Source of the DNA: Candidatus Gottesmanbacteria bacterium
GTDB taxonomy: Bacteria > Patescibacteria > Microgenomatia > UBA10105 > UBA927
DNA: 64,000 nucleotides
Reading direction: 5' to 3'
Assembly: GCA_903821745.1 (NCBI GenBank)
Contig: CAIJMI010000004.1
Location: 159,920-223,919, forward strand
Part shown: piece after piece, positions 42,408 to 50,965 of the stretch
Position numbering within the stretch: position 1 is the first letter of the stretch
Layout of the letters: each line of letters opens with the position of its first letter
Notes under the pieces: generated by a model
The model's input: only the letters and a program-made list of their open reading frames with translations
Told to the model about the DNA's origin: nothing
Database searches by the model: none
Program-made: the position numbers and the translations under genes

Positions 42408-43282
42408 AAAAATATTTCATTGCAGAATGTATTACAAAAGATGATCTGATTCATCAGGGGTTGTATTTTGAACCCACTAAGAAATCAGATACGGCTATTT
42501 TGTATGTTCATGGGCTCTCAAGTGTATTTCATGGGCATATGGCAACCTGTGACGCATTTGCTGACATGTGTAAAGACAAAGGGTTTGGATTTGCATCATT
42601 TAACAATAGAGGATTTTGTTTAATCTCCGGTATTCAGAAAAAAGACCCAACAGCATTAACTGGTATCGGTCATATTCCAGGAGGAGCAGGACAGGAAATC
42701 TTTGAAGATTGTGTCTTGGATATTGATGGAGGGGTAACATTTTTAGTTCAGCAAGGATATTCCAAAATAGTGTTAGTTGGCCGTTCAACAGGAGCAAACA
42801 AAGCATGTTTTTATGCAGGGACCGTTGATGATCCACGGGTGATCGGTGTGGTATTAAATTCAGCAGTCAGTGATAGGCTGGAAAAAACACCTGAAGAAAT
42901 TGCAAAAACGCTTCCACTCATGAAGAAAAAAATCGAAGAAGGAAAAGAACATGAGCTTTTGGTTGGATACAGTTTTTTCCCAATGACGCCGAAACGATAT
43001 ATTTCGTTATATGAAAAGGGTACAAAAGAAGATGTTTTTGATTATGGGGATGAAAAACCAAAGATGACTGTATATTCCCAAATTAAAAAACCATTGTTTG
43101 TTGTGATGGGAGAAAATGATGAACATATTGATCGGCCGGTGAAGGATATCATGAAGGTATTTGAAGGAAAAACAACAAGTAAAAATTATAAAAGCATGAT
43201 TGTTCCTGGTGCCATCCACGGATTTGAAGGGAAGGAACGGGAGCTTGCAACATATATCGGCGAATGGATCACCACTATTTGA
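42404..43282 (+). CDS. Alpha/beta hydrolase
   Basis: A 292-residue serine hydrolase. The nucleophile elbow is GRSTGANK (GxSxG-like), the likely acid is in VMGENDEHIDRP and the catalytic histidine in VPGAIHGFEG. YVHGLSSVFHGH forms the oxyanion region. The family resembles DUF1749/esterase-type hydrolases; the substrate is unknown. The start at 42404 overlaps the methyltransferase stop (ATGA); the longer in-frame start at 42377 is not needed. Confidence 0.82.
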   Translation: MKKYFIAECITKDDLIHQGLYFEPTKKSDTAILYVHGLSSVFHGHMATCDAFADMCKDKGFGFASFNNRGFCLISGIQKKDPTALTGIGHIPGGAGQEIFEDCVLDIDGGVTFLVQQGYSKIVLVGRSTGANKACFYAGTVDDPRVIGVVLNSAVSDRLEKTPEEIAKTLPLMKKKIEEGKEHELLVGYSFFPMTPKRYISLYEKGTKEDVFDYGDEKPKMTVYSQIKKPLFVVMGENDEHIDRPVKDIMKVFEGKTTSKNYKSMIVPGAIHGFEGKERELATYIGEWITTI

Positions 43283-43330
43283 TAATTTTGGTTGATTGTC
43301 GCGTCTCCCTATGCTAGTATCGATGATACC

Positions 43331-44257
43331 ATGAAGCAGAAAATCTTCTTTCTCATCGGAATCCTTGTTTTTGTTGCTCTCATTATCGGCGTTATTAAAA
43401 TGGTGTTGGGCAAATCTTCGAAACAAGGGGATTTACGGGTAGAAAGTAATCCTGTAGCAAGTGTATTTTTGGACAATAAACATATTGGAAGAACGCCAAT
43501 CGGAGAAACATCATATAAACTTGATCCTGGTGAATACACGTTAAAAATCGTTCCAGATTCCGGTTCAACACAATTTGCCAGCTGGACAGGGAAAATAACG
43601 ATTGGACCGAATTTGTTAACGTATGTCAAAGCGGACATGTCCGAATCAGAACTGTCAACCGCTGTTGATGTGTTGTGGTTGGAAAAAATGAGTGGGAAAA
43701 AATCGGAGGTTTCGGTAACCACTATGCCTGACAGTGCAACCGTTATGATTGATGATGAAACAAAAGGTATGACACCAATCATTATTCCTGACATCACTCC
43801 TGGAAATCATGTGATAACGATTACCTCACAGGGGTTTCTGACTCGAACAATGAAAGTGCAATTAACCCCAGGATATCGGCTCATTGCAGCACTCAAGCTG
43901 GCGCTAACATCAGCTAAATCGGTAACACTAACACCCGAAGCATCTTCATCAGCATCGACAGTCAAAACAGCAACACCTTCAGGAACAATTAAACCAACCC
44001 CCAAAACAACACCACTTACGAGTCTTCAGGATCCGGTAAAACCCTATGCGCTGATTAAAGATACGCCAACGGGGTATTTGAATGTTCGGATGGGGCCAGT
44101 GAAAACAGCGACCAAAACAGCTGAGGTGAAACCAGGAGAAAAATATTCTTACGACAAAACAGAAACAGACACGGCAAGTACGGTTTGGTACGAAATTAAA
44201 AAAGATGGTGTTGTCTTAGGATGGATTTCAGGACAATACGTTGAGAACGTCGAGTAA
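43331..44257 (+). CDS. Membrane-anchored PEGA and SH3-like protein
   Basis: A 308-residue surface protein with an N-terminal membrane helix (IFFLIGILVFVALIIGVI). Two PEGA repeats follow: GDLRVESNPVASVFLDNKHI with GRTPIGETSYKLDPGEY, and SEVSVTTMPDSATVMIDDET with TPIIIPDITPGNHVITI. After a Thr/Pro-rich linker comes a bacterial SH3-like domain (GYLNVRMGPVKTATK...WYEIKKDGVVLGWISGQYV). PEGA and SH3 domains bind or decorate cell-wall glycans, so a wall-associated role is likely. TTGATT (43293-43298) and TAGTAT (43315-43320) form a plausible promoter. Confidence 0.85.
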   Translation: MKQKIFFLIGILVFVALIIGVIKMVLGKSSKQGDLRVESNPVASVFLDNKHIGRTPIGETSYKLDPGEYTLKIVPDSGSTQFASWTGKITIGPNLLTYVKADMSESELSTAVDVLWLEKMSGKKSEVSVTTMPDSATVMIDDETKGMTPIIIPDITPGNHVITITSQGFLTRTMKVQLTPGYRLIAALKLALTSAKSVTLTPEASSSASTVKTATPSGTIKPTPKTTPLTSLQDPVKPYALIKDTPTGYLNVRMGPVKTATKTAEVKPGEKYSYDKTETDTASTVWYEIKKDGVVLGWISGQYVENVE

Positions 44258-44259
44258 AG

Positions 44260-45198
44260 TTATCCTCCAATGCCGTAGATGACAAGAAGGACGGAACCAA
44301 CCCACAAAAGAATTGTTGTTAACAGGGGAATATCTGATGTTAATATTTTTTCCGGTGATTCACCTTTTCCTTCATAAATAAGCTGCATATAGCGCATAAT
44401 TCCATACAACACAAAGGGAATGGTGATCATCATCCATTTTCGATCCGGAAGCCCTACGCCAAAATCTTCATAATTTTTAAAGAAAAATCCCAAATTAGAC
44501 GGTTTCTCAAGAAAGGTGTAATAGGCATAGGTGATAAACGTGGAATTGGCAAACATAGCAGTATAGGTATCAAGTAACTTTTCTGAATAATGCGATAAAC
44601 TGTCTCTCGTATCTTTTGGAACAATACCCTGATACCCCTGAATTAAGGTTAGCTCTGCTCTCCGTTTTCCCGTTGCTAAGAAGAGGGCCAGTGAAAATGC
44701 AGCAAGGGCAAGCCAGACGGAAATATGATATCCCGTTGCAGCTTCACCTGCATAAACGCGGATAAAATACGCTGCTGTGATTGCCAGAATATCGATAACG
44801 ACAATATGTTTTAACACTAAAGAGTATCCATATTGCAGACAAATAAAGCCGATGGATAATAGTAAAAAGGTCGTTCCAAGAGATGCAGCTATTATCATGC
44901 CAATGATAAATAGACCAAGGGACGTAAAAAGTGCAATTGGAACAGGGAGTTTTCCACTCGCAATTGGGCGAAACTTTTTAAATGGATGTTTTCTGTCTTT
45001 TGCTGCATCCAAAATATCATTGATAATATAGCTGGATGAAGAAAAACAGCAGAGTGCAATAAATGCCCAAAGGGATGGAACAAAAAAAGCAGGCTGGAAA
45101 AATTTACCTGTAAAAAGAATCGGCGTAAACACCGCAACATTTTTCAACCATTGTCTTGGTCTTGTGGTTTTGAAAATTGCGAAAAGAAGTTGACCCAT
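44260..45198 (-). CDS. UbiA-family prenyltransferase, DPPR-synthase-like
   Basis: A 312-residue polytopic prenyltransferase. The Asp-rich motif is NDILDAAKDRKHPFKKFRPI followed by ASG, which is the signature of decaprenyl-phosphate phosphoribosyltransferases (arabinan precursor synthesis in actinobacteria), and the N-terminus TTRPRQWLKNVAVFTPILF also fits. It should load phosphoribose onto a polyprenyl phosphate for surface glycan. The start at 45198 leaves a 55-base overlap with the WecA-like gene upstream; longer readings add non-homologous residues. Confidence 0.85.
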   Translation of the reverse strand: MGQLLFAIFKTTRPRQWLKNVAVFTPILFTGKFFQPAFFVPSLWAFIALCCFSSSSYIINDILDAAKDRKHPFKKFRPIASGKLPVPIALFTSLGLFIIGMIIAASLGTTFLLLSIGFICLQYGYSLVLKHIVVIDILAITAAYFIRVYAGEAATGYHISVWLALAAFSLALFLATGKRRAELTLIQGYQGIVPKDTRDSLSHYSEKLLDTYTAMFANSTFITYAYYTFLEKPSNLGFFFKNYEDFGVGLPDRKWMMITIPFVLYGIMRYMQLIYEGKGESPEKILTSDIPLLTTILLWVGSVLLVIYGIGG

Positions 45199-46235
45199 AA
45201 GAAAAAGCCTCCTATAGCAACCGCAATCAAAAATAATGCAAATATTTTTTGTCTGCTGTTGATAACGAGTGCGATCACTCCCAGTATAGCGGAGACCCCC
45301 CAGTAAAACAATGCAATTCTTCGTTTTCCCCATCCTGCATCCATAAGAACGTGATGAAGATGCTTTCTGTCTGCCCAAACGGGTGACTTCCCTTTTGCAA
45401 CACGCCGAAGAAGGGTATACACCGCATCAACCGTTGGAATACCAAGAACTAAAAGTGCCGTACCCAATTTTCCATAAGATAAAATTGCAAGAAGTCCCAG
45501 AAGAAATCCTGCAAGTGTTTTTCCACTGTAGCCTGGCATAATTTTTTGCGGATAAAAATTCCAAGGTAAAAATCCGGCATATGCACCGGATACGATAAAG
45601 GCAAAAACAGTTATTGGGATTTGTGACGGATCATTAATACTATACCGTAAAGAAAGAATGCCAATGATGCCGGCACTAATGGAAACAAATCCCGGCATTT
45701 GTCCTTCAACTCCTGCAGACCATCCGACAATATTAGTTGTCCACATAAGCCATAAAAATGCAGTAATTGCTGACCAGACAAGGAGCGAATGCGTACCGAA
45801 AAACTGGATGGTGATGCGAAGCGTATCAAGATGCAGAAGTCCTCCAGTAATGGGATTGGTAATATACGGTACGCCTGCACCCGCAAGAATGGCAATGCCG
45901 ATTGCAAGGGAATTGGTAAGGATACGGATATATGGGCTGATATCCTTTTTATCGTCAAGAAGTCCAACGACCGTAAAAATAATACAAGAGATGGTAATAC
46001 CAATAAAGAGTTTATTTAATGGTAGAAAGATAAGAGAAACAGCTAAAATACCTATGACAATGGCAAGTCCTCCTGCGCGAGGGATGATACCGACATGGGT
46101 ATTGGCTGGATGAATCCGTTTTTTTGGATCATCCACTAATCCATATCGTTTGGCGAACCAGATCATAAATGGCGTTATTCCCATTGTGGTTGCGGTGGCA
46201 AGAAGAAATGGGATAAAAATATTTTGTACCCACAT
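45144..46235 (-). CDS. WecA/MraY-like polyprenyl-phosphate sugar-1-phosphate transferase
   Basis: A 363-residue membrane enzyme with about ten helices. It transfers a sugar-1-phosphate from a UDP-sugar to undecaprenyl phosphate, starting surface-glycan assembly. It shows VVGLLDDKKDISPYIR (Asp-Asp motif), a carbohydrate-loop equivalent DRKHLHHVLMDAGW (HxHH) and a central region reading NIVGWSAGVEGQMPG, where standard enzymes have NxxNxxDGxDG. The last difference changes the usual catalytic aspartate. Together with the UbiA homologue and the glycosyltransferases following, it marks a glycolipid or glycan pathway. Confidence 0.88.
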   Translation of the reverse strand: MWVQNIFIPFLLATATTMGITPFMIWFAKRYGLVDDPKKRIHPANTHVGIIPRAGGLAIVIGILAVSLIFLPLNKLFIGITISCIIFTVVGLLDDKKDISPYIRILTNSLAIGIAILAGAGVPYITNPITGGLLHLDTLRITIQFFGTHSLLVWSAITAFLWLMWTTNIVGWSAGVEGQMPGFVSISAGIIGILSLRYSINDPSQIPITVFAFIVSGAYAGFLPWNFYPQKIMPGYSGKTLAGFLLGLLAILSYGKLGTALLVLGIPTVDAVYTLLRRVAKGKSPVWADRKHLHHVLMDAGWGKRRIALFYWGVSAILGVIALVINSRQKIFALFLIAVAIGGFFLWVNFFSQFSKPQDQDNG

Positions 46236-46239
46236 ATGT

Positions 46240-46632
46240 TTAAATGACCATCGTAATAATTTTAACGAGTGTGATGGTCGAAAGAATGCTTATGACAAGA
46301 GAGCTAAGTGTAAGGGTTTGAGAAAAAACGAGATATTCATTCGTTAGGATTGAGGCAATAGAGATATTAATACCGGTAATAACAAGGGATGATGCAGGAA
46401 GAAGAAAAAGCCAGAATGGAGGAGCTAATCGTTCAGCTCCCCACGGTTTGGAATACCACAAGGGTACAATGGGTGGAAGTTTTTGCCAAAAGATAATGAT
46501 ACCAAGAACACTTATTGTACATAACAATAACGTGAACTTTGTTGCAAGAGAAATAATTCTATTTTGTGAAAGTATTTTCCATGAGGCGATGAGTGTGCGC
46601 CATTGATTGTGTATAACGGCAAGGAATTTCAT
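46240..46632 (-). CDS. Hypothetical membrane protein
   Basis: A 130-residue protein with three hydrophobic segments (SLATKFTLLLCTISVLGIII, FWLFLLPASSLVITGI, LVISILSTITLVKIITMVI). The LPPIVPLWYSKPWGAERLAP segment recalls small membrane proteins of the DUF1648 type. No catalytic motif is visible. It lies between the GT39 protein and the WecA-like enzyme on the same strand, spaced by eight and four bases. Confidence 0.6.
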   Translation of the reverse strand: MKFLAVIHNQWRTLIASWKILSQNRIISLATKFTLLLCTISVLGIIIFWQKLPPIVPLWYSKPWGAERLAPPFWLFLLPASSLVITGINISIASILTNEYLVFSQTLTLSSLVISILSTITLVKIITMVI

Positions 46633-46640
46633 AAGAATCG

Positions 46641-47972
46641 TTATTTTTTTACTCCTTTGGTGAGTGGCAATTCATAGGTAATGGAATAGGTTCCATCTCC
46701 ATGTACCATAAATGTTCGGATTGGATAGGAAGGAAGTTGATTTGCTATATGTTTTGCATCAAGTACTGCATCACCGATAAACCAAGGAAACACCGCGCCT
46801 TTTGGGTTATAAAAATAAACCCGATTTCTGTTTTTTGCATAATACATCGTTTCAAGAAAGATAATCGGATTATCTGCAAATATAACGTCCTGTGGTTCAA
46901 TGAGGGTATTAATTTCTTGCATTGGTGTACGAAGATCCATTTTACTGTGTTTGTCTGAATACCACATACTAAAACCAAACGTGTAAGAAAAAATTGCAAT
47001 CGCGAACATCCATTGGACAATTTTCATTTTGAATGAAGAAATTGCGTAGCCAATCAGAAACACTTCTGCAATAGTTACCGGAATACAATATCGATTCACA
47101 AAGATAGGTTTAATAAAGGAAACGCCGATGACAAGAATAAGGGGAATATATACAAAACCTAAAAATAATGTCGAATGTTTTCGGTTCGATTTTGGTATAA
47201 ACGCCACAAAAGACAAGATTAAAAGAATGATAGACATCCATCGGGTGGTAGTCCATAAATACCCTGGCGTCCCTTCGTACCCGGTATACATGTTTCCAAG
47301 TACGGAGAAAATGAGATGAAAATCAACAGCAAAATACCATGAATAGTTAAATTTATGTGCAACAAAAAGAAAGCGGATAATCCACGGTAAGATCGCCAGA
47401 GTAAATAGCAAAATGGATCGAATTATGGGGTCTTTAAAGAAAGTTTTTCGTTGAAACAATGTTTTGAAATGAATAATTCCGTAGTGAAGTAAACAAACAA
47501 ATGGAATCATGCCAGCATAGAGGTGTGTGTAAAATCCCAATATTGCACCGATGGCAAATAGTTTCCAGTTTTGTTTAAGATATCCATAGATAGTGAGCGT
47601 GGTAAAAAAGATATACCATCCATATGCGCGCGCCTCAAGTGCGTAATAGAGAAGCATGGGGTTAAAAAAGAACAATAATGGGATGAGCCATTGTATCCAT
47701 TTTTTAGAAAATAAGTGCTCTGCAAGTAAAATAACGAGAATTGTTGCCAGTGCAAATCCGATAAACGATAGTGACCGAACAGCTATTTCACTTTGTCCAA
47801 ATAGTTTCAGCCAAAAATGGAGGAGGATGTAATAGAGCGGTGGATCAAATGAAGAATTTTGGAGAATCCAAGCCAGTGGTCGTGATGCAAAGAGCACAGA
47901 AAATGCTTCGTCCCGCCAAAAACTTTGTATAAAATAAAACAATGGTGAGTGCGTTAATATATACGTGAACAT
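46641..47972 (-). CDS. GT39-like membrane glycosyltransferase
   Basis: A 443-residue polytopic protein of the PMT/ArnT superfamily that transfers sugars from polyprenyl donors at the outer face of the membrane. The first external loop has the FWRDEAFS acidic motif, and PLYYILLHFWLKLFG and LLYYALEARAYGWYIFFTT are typical. About ten helices follow, then a C-terminal external domain. TATAAT on the minus strand (47986-47981) ends eight bases before the ATG and lies within the end of the upstream gene, so it begins its own leaderless transcript. Confidence 0.85.
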   Translation of the reverse strand: MFTYILTHSPLFYFIQSFWRDEAFSVLFASRPLAWILQNSSFDPPLYYILLHFWLKLFGQSEIAVRSLSFIGFALATILVILLAEHLFSKKWIQWLIPLLFFFNPMLLYYALEARAYGWYIFFTTLTIYGYLKQNWKLFAIGAILGFYTHLYAGMIPFVCLLHYGIIHFKTLFQRKTFFKDPIIRSILLFTLAILPWIIRFLFVAHKFNYSWYFAVDFHLIFSVLGNMYTGYEGTPGYLWTTTRWMSIILLILSFVAFIPKSNRKHSTLFLGFVYIPLILVIGVSFIKPIFVNRYCIPVTIAEVFLIGYAISSFKMKIVQWMFAIAIFSYTFGFSMWYSDKHSKMDLRTPMQEINTLIEPQDVIFADNPIIFLETMYYAKNRNRVYFYNPKGAVFPWFIGDAVLDAKHIANQLPSYPIRTFMVHGDGTYSITYELPLTKGVKK

Positions 47973-47981
47973 GCAATTCTA

Positions 47982-49460
47982 TTATACCTTTTCTGTTACA
48001 CGATATTCCAATCGTTTTCCAAGCATGAGTCTTGTATGCGCATCGAGTCCTGGTAGTGCAGAAAGAAAGAACGAGATGATCGGTAGCGTAAACCATTGTA
48101 AATACAAAAATGGGAGTTTCCATGAAGCATAGTCTTTCGGTTTTGGTGGTCGAATGCGCCAATCAATAATAAAAACGATAATTAAAAAGATGGTCGAAAG
48201 GGTAAGAATGCCCGATGAAAGTTGAGCAAGATTGTGACCAAGAACGGTTCTTCCAAATACAGGATTGATCAGTGGAGGAATTGTGCTTCCTAGGGTAAGC
48301 AAAAACCAATTTGCGGGCCAAAAGACATGATGTTCTAAGATCATAAAAACCCGTCGGAATCGGTCAGAAAATGGAATTTCTGTATGTAAAAATGCATTTC
48401 GAATAACAAACGGAACATCGGAAACACCCCACGCCCACCGTTTGGACTGCTCATATTGATTTACAATGGTTTTGACGAAACTATGACTTTCTGCAGCATC
48501 CACAAGAATGGGAAGAAAAATGCTTTCGGTGTGGGTGAGATGGCCTTTGGCAAAATATACTTTGAAGAATAAATGGTAGTCCTCCGGGATAACGTCAACG
48601 TCCCAATACCCAACATCAATAATGGTTTTAAGTGAGAGAGAATACGTTGAAAAATTGATAAATCGTGATTGTTGGGATAAAAGAGCAAGGTTCCAAATGC
48701 TATTGATGGTGTTAAACCATTTATTTGGTATTGGAATACGCCAGATATTTGAGTAAAAAAGAATAGCGCCTTGATAAAAATGAAACGTATTCTTGTCATC
48801 AGTTAAAAATTTATATGAAAGGTATGAAAAATACTTCGGATGAATCATGGCGTCTGCGTCACAGGAGGTTATAGTGGTAAACGCAGGGTCTACCAAGTCT
48901 TTGGTTTGTTTCACTACTTCTTTTGCCGCCCATGCCATGTTGGAAGATTTTCCCATCACTTCACCTGGGGTGAGGGGGTGGTTGGTGATAATAAATCCGC
49001 CAAATTTATGTTCATATTCCTTTTTCAGCAAAGCGCCCGTTTCATTAGCACTGGTGTCTTTGGCTTCCGTTGCAAGGACGATAATCAGTTTTTCTTTTGG
49101 TATATCCTGAAGACACAAATTATCAAACGTTCGGCGTAAAATATGAATCGGTTCTTTATATTCAGGAATGATCACAATATGTTTGATTGCTGCAAACGTT
49201 TTAAGTGTCTTTGCTTTTTTGAGCCAGTCAACTTTGATATGCGCCTGCATGGTTAGGTATGACCGGATTGCCGAGTAGGCAAGTGTAAAGGATTTGTAAA
49301 ACCAGTAAACGTCAAACGTGATAATAAGGTATGCAACGAGTGCTGGATGCCAGAACGAAAGCCATAATGGCATCGTGATTAATACCCATGATGTTAAAGG
49401 GATTGAAAATTCCAATAACCGCTGCATTCTGTTTGGATAGAGAAGAAACAATCGGCGCAT
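47982..49460 (-). CDS. Family 2 membrane glycosyltransferase
   Basis: A 492-residue processive-type GT2 enzyme with helices at both ends. The catalytic domain has IVIIPEYKEP, TSCDADAMIHP (DxD), VIPEDYHLFFKVY (ED) and QSKRWAWG (QxxRW). Such enzymes polymerise or transfer sugars at the inner membrane face while extruding the product. The acceptor is not known. It sits between a second GT2 enzyme and a GT39-like enzyme, in a glycan-synthesis cluster. Confidence 0.88.
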   Translation of the reverse strand: MRRLFLLYPNRMQRLLEFSIPLTSWVLITMPLWLSFWHPALVAYLIITFDVYWFYKSFTLAYSAIRSYLTMQAHIKVDWLKKAKTLKTFAAIKHIVIIPEYKEPIHILRRTFDNLCLQDIPKEKLIIVLATEAKDTSANETGALLKKEYEHKFGGFIITNHPLTPGEVMGKSSNMAWAAKEVVKQTKDLVDPAFTTITSCDADAMIHPKYFSYLSYKFLTDDKNTFHFYQGAILFYSNIWRIPIPNKWFNTINSIWNLALLSQQSRFINFSTYSLSLKTIIDVGYWDVDVIPEDYHLFFKVYFAKGHLTHTESIFLPILVDAAESHSFVKTIVNQYEQSKRWAWGVSDVPFVIRNAFLHTEIPFSDRFRRVFMILEHHVFWPANWFLLTLGSTIPPLINPVFGRTVLGHNLAQLSSGILTLSTIFLIIVFIIDWRIRPPKPKDYASWKLPFLYLQWFTLPIISFFLSALPGLDAHTRLMLGKRLEYRVTEKV

Positions 49461-49485
49461 AAAGACAAGCTAAGTATACCATTTT

Positions 49486-50181
49486 TTACCGAATATCAGG
49501 AAATCCGACTTTGTCACCTCGATGCAGGACAAAATAGATGAAAAATGCTTTGAGTCCCCGAAAAATATATTTGTATCCTTCATCGCCACGTCGGCCAGAG
49601 CTGATGACAATAAGTCGAGGTAAGTAAAGCACGCGTCCAACTTTTCGGAGTCTGTGTGCCATTTCCACATCTTCCGCAATTTTAAAATCCACCGGAAATC
49701 CTCCTGCTTCGTTAGCTTTTGCTCGTATAAATGAGATATTTTGTCCCGCTGCCATGTAAATACCAAACCAATAGAGAATCTGATTGATAAATGGTTGGAG
49801 TACATTAATGATCAAGCGATAGAAAAATCTTCCATCTTTTACCCTAAATGAACCAAAAGCTCCCGATACTCCAGGTTTAGAAAGCGCAGTTTCAATTTGT
49901 GTAAGCCAATCTTTAGGGACAATGGTGTCAGCATCTGTATATGCAACGAAATCTCCTTTGGCAATTGCCAGTCCCTGTTGTCTTGCAAATCCGATGACGC
50001 GATGGGGAACCGTAATCACGATAGCGCCTAGTTTTTTTGAAACGTCTGCTGTTTTATCTATTGATCCTCCGTCAACAACAATAATTTCATCCGGTTTTCT
50101 ATCAAGTTCTAGTAGTGATTTAATAGTTCGTGGAAGTAAAACTTCTTCATTATATGCGGGAATGACAACAGAAATTTTCAT
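49486..50181 (-). CDS. Family 2 glycosyltransferase
   Basis: A 231-residue GT2 enzyme with ISVVIPAYNEEVLLPRTIKS, EIIVVDGGSIDKTADV and AYTDADTIVPKDWL, the DxD region that binds the nucleotide-sugar. The central hydrophobic part suggests membrane contact. TATAAT on the minus strand (50194-50189) ends seven bases before the ATG and overlaps the end of tatD. Acceptor unknown. Confidence 0.9.
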   Translation of the reverse strand: MKISVVIPAYNEEVLLPRTIKSLLELDRKPDEIIVVDGGSIDKTADVSKKLGAIVITVPHRVIGFARQQGLAIAKGDFVAYTDADTIVPKDWLTQIETALSKPGVSGAFGSFRVKDGRFFYRLIINVLQPFINQILYWFGIYMAAGQNISFIRAKANEAGGFPVDFKIAEDVEMAHRLRKVGRVLYLPRLIVISSGRRGDEGYKYIFRGLKAFFIYFVLHRGDKVGFPDIR

Positions 50182-50189
50182 ACTTTTTA

Positions 50190-50954
50190 TTATATCGTAA
50201 AAAGTGTTTGTGCATTATATGTTGTTGCTTCTTCAATGTCTTTGACGTCTTTATTTTGTAACTTTGCAATTGCTTGGGCGATTAAAGGAATATATTTTGG
50301 TTCTTCACGTTCTCCACGGTGACCTTCTGGTGGTAAGTACGGGGAATCCGTTTCAAGAAGCAAACGATCAAGGGGAATTGAAGGCATTACCATTGCAAGT
50401 TGTTTGGAATAGGTTGCGTTACCGTCAAGACCAATATAAAAACCTCTGTCAGTAATATTTCGTATGTCTTCAAGTCCTCCGCTAAAACAATGAAATACCC
50501 CCCGTGGAAGTGCGGGGAGTTGATCAAGAACATTGAAAATATCGGCAAACGCGTCGCGAGAATGAATAATAACGGGTAAGTTAAATTCAAGTGCAATATG
50601 AAGTTGAGTATCAAACAGTCCTATCTGTTCATTTTTTTTTCCGACCGCATCAAATCCTTTATACGAATGATAATCGAGGCCGCATTCACCGATAGCGATT
50701 GTCTCATTGGTCATGATTTTTACAATATCTTTTCGTTCTAATTTATTACCCGCATTGTATGGATGAATACCGACGGAGGCATAAATAACACCGGGATTTT
50801 GAAGAGCCAGCTCTGCAGCACTTAACGAAGTTTTTATATCATCTCCTGGGTTAATAAATTTTTTCACTCCGGCTTTTTTTGCGTTGCCAATAACCATTGC
50901 CCGATCTTCATCAAAATTTGAGAAGTTTAAATGACAGTGTGTGTCGATATACAT
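50190..50954 (-). CDS. TatD family metal-dependent hydrolase/DNase
   Basis: A 254-residue TIM-barrel metallohydrolase. The metal ligands are in DTHCHLNF, GIHPYNAG, GECGLDYH, HSRDAFADI and LETDSPYLPP. TatD proteins are 3'-5' exodeoxyribonucleases and possibly RNases that help repair DNA. Its stop codon abuts the promoter of the GT2 gene. metG is 11 bases upstream on the same strand, a common pairing in bacteria. Confidence 0.95.
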   Translation of the reverse strand: MYIDTHCHLNFSNFDEDRAMVIGNAKKAGVKKFINPGDDIKTSLSAAELALQNPGVIYASVGIHPYNAGNKLERKDIVKIMTNETIAIGECGLDYHSYKGFDAVGKKNEQIGLFDTQLHIALEFNLPVIIHSRDAFADIFNVLDQLPALPRGVFHCFSGGLEDIRNITDRGFYIGLDGNATYSKQLAMVMPSIPLDRLLLETDSPYLPPEGHRGEREEPKYIPLIAQAIAKLQNKDVKDIEEATTYNAQTLFTI

Positions 50955-50965
50955 ACCTTAATATA

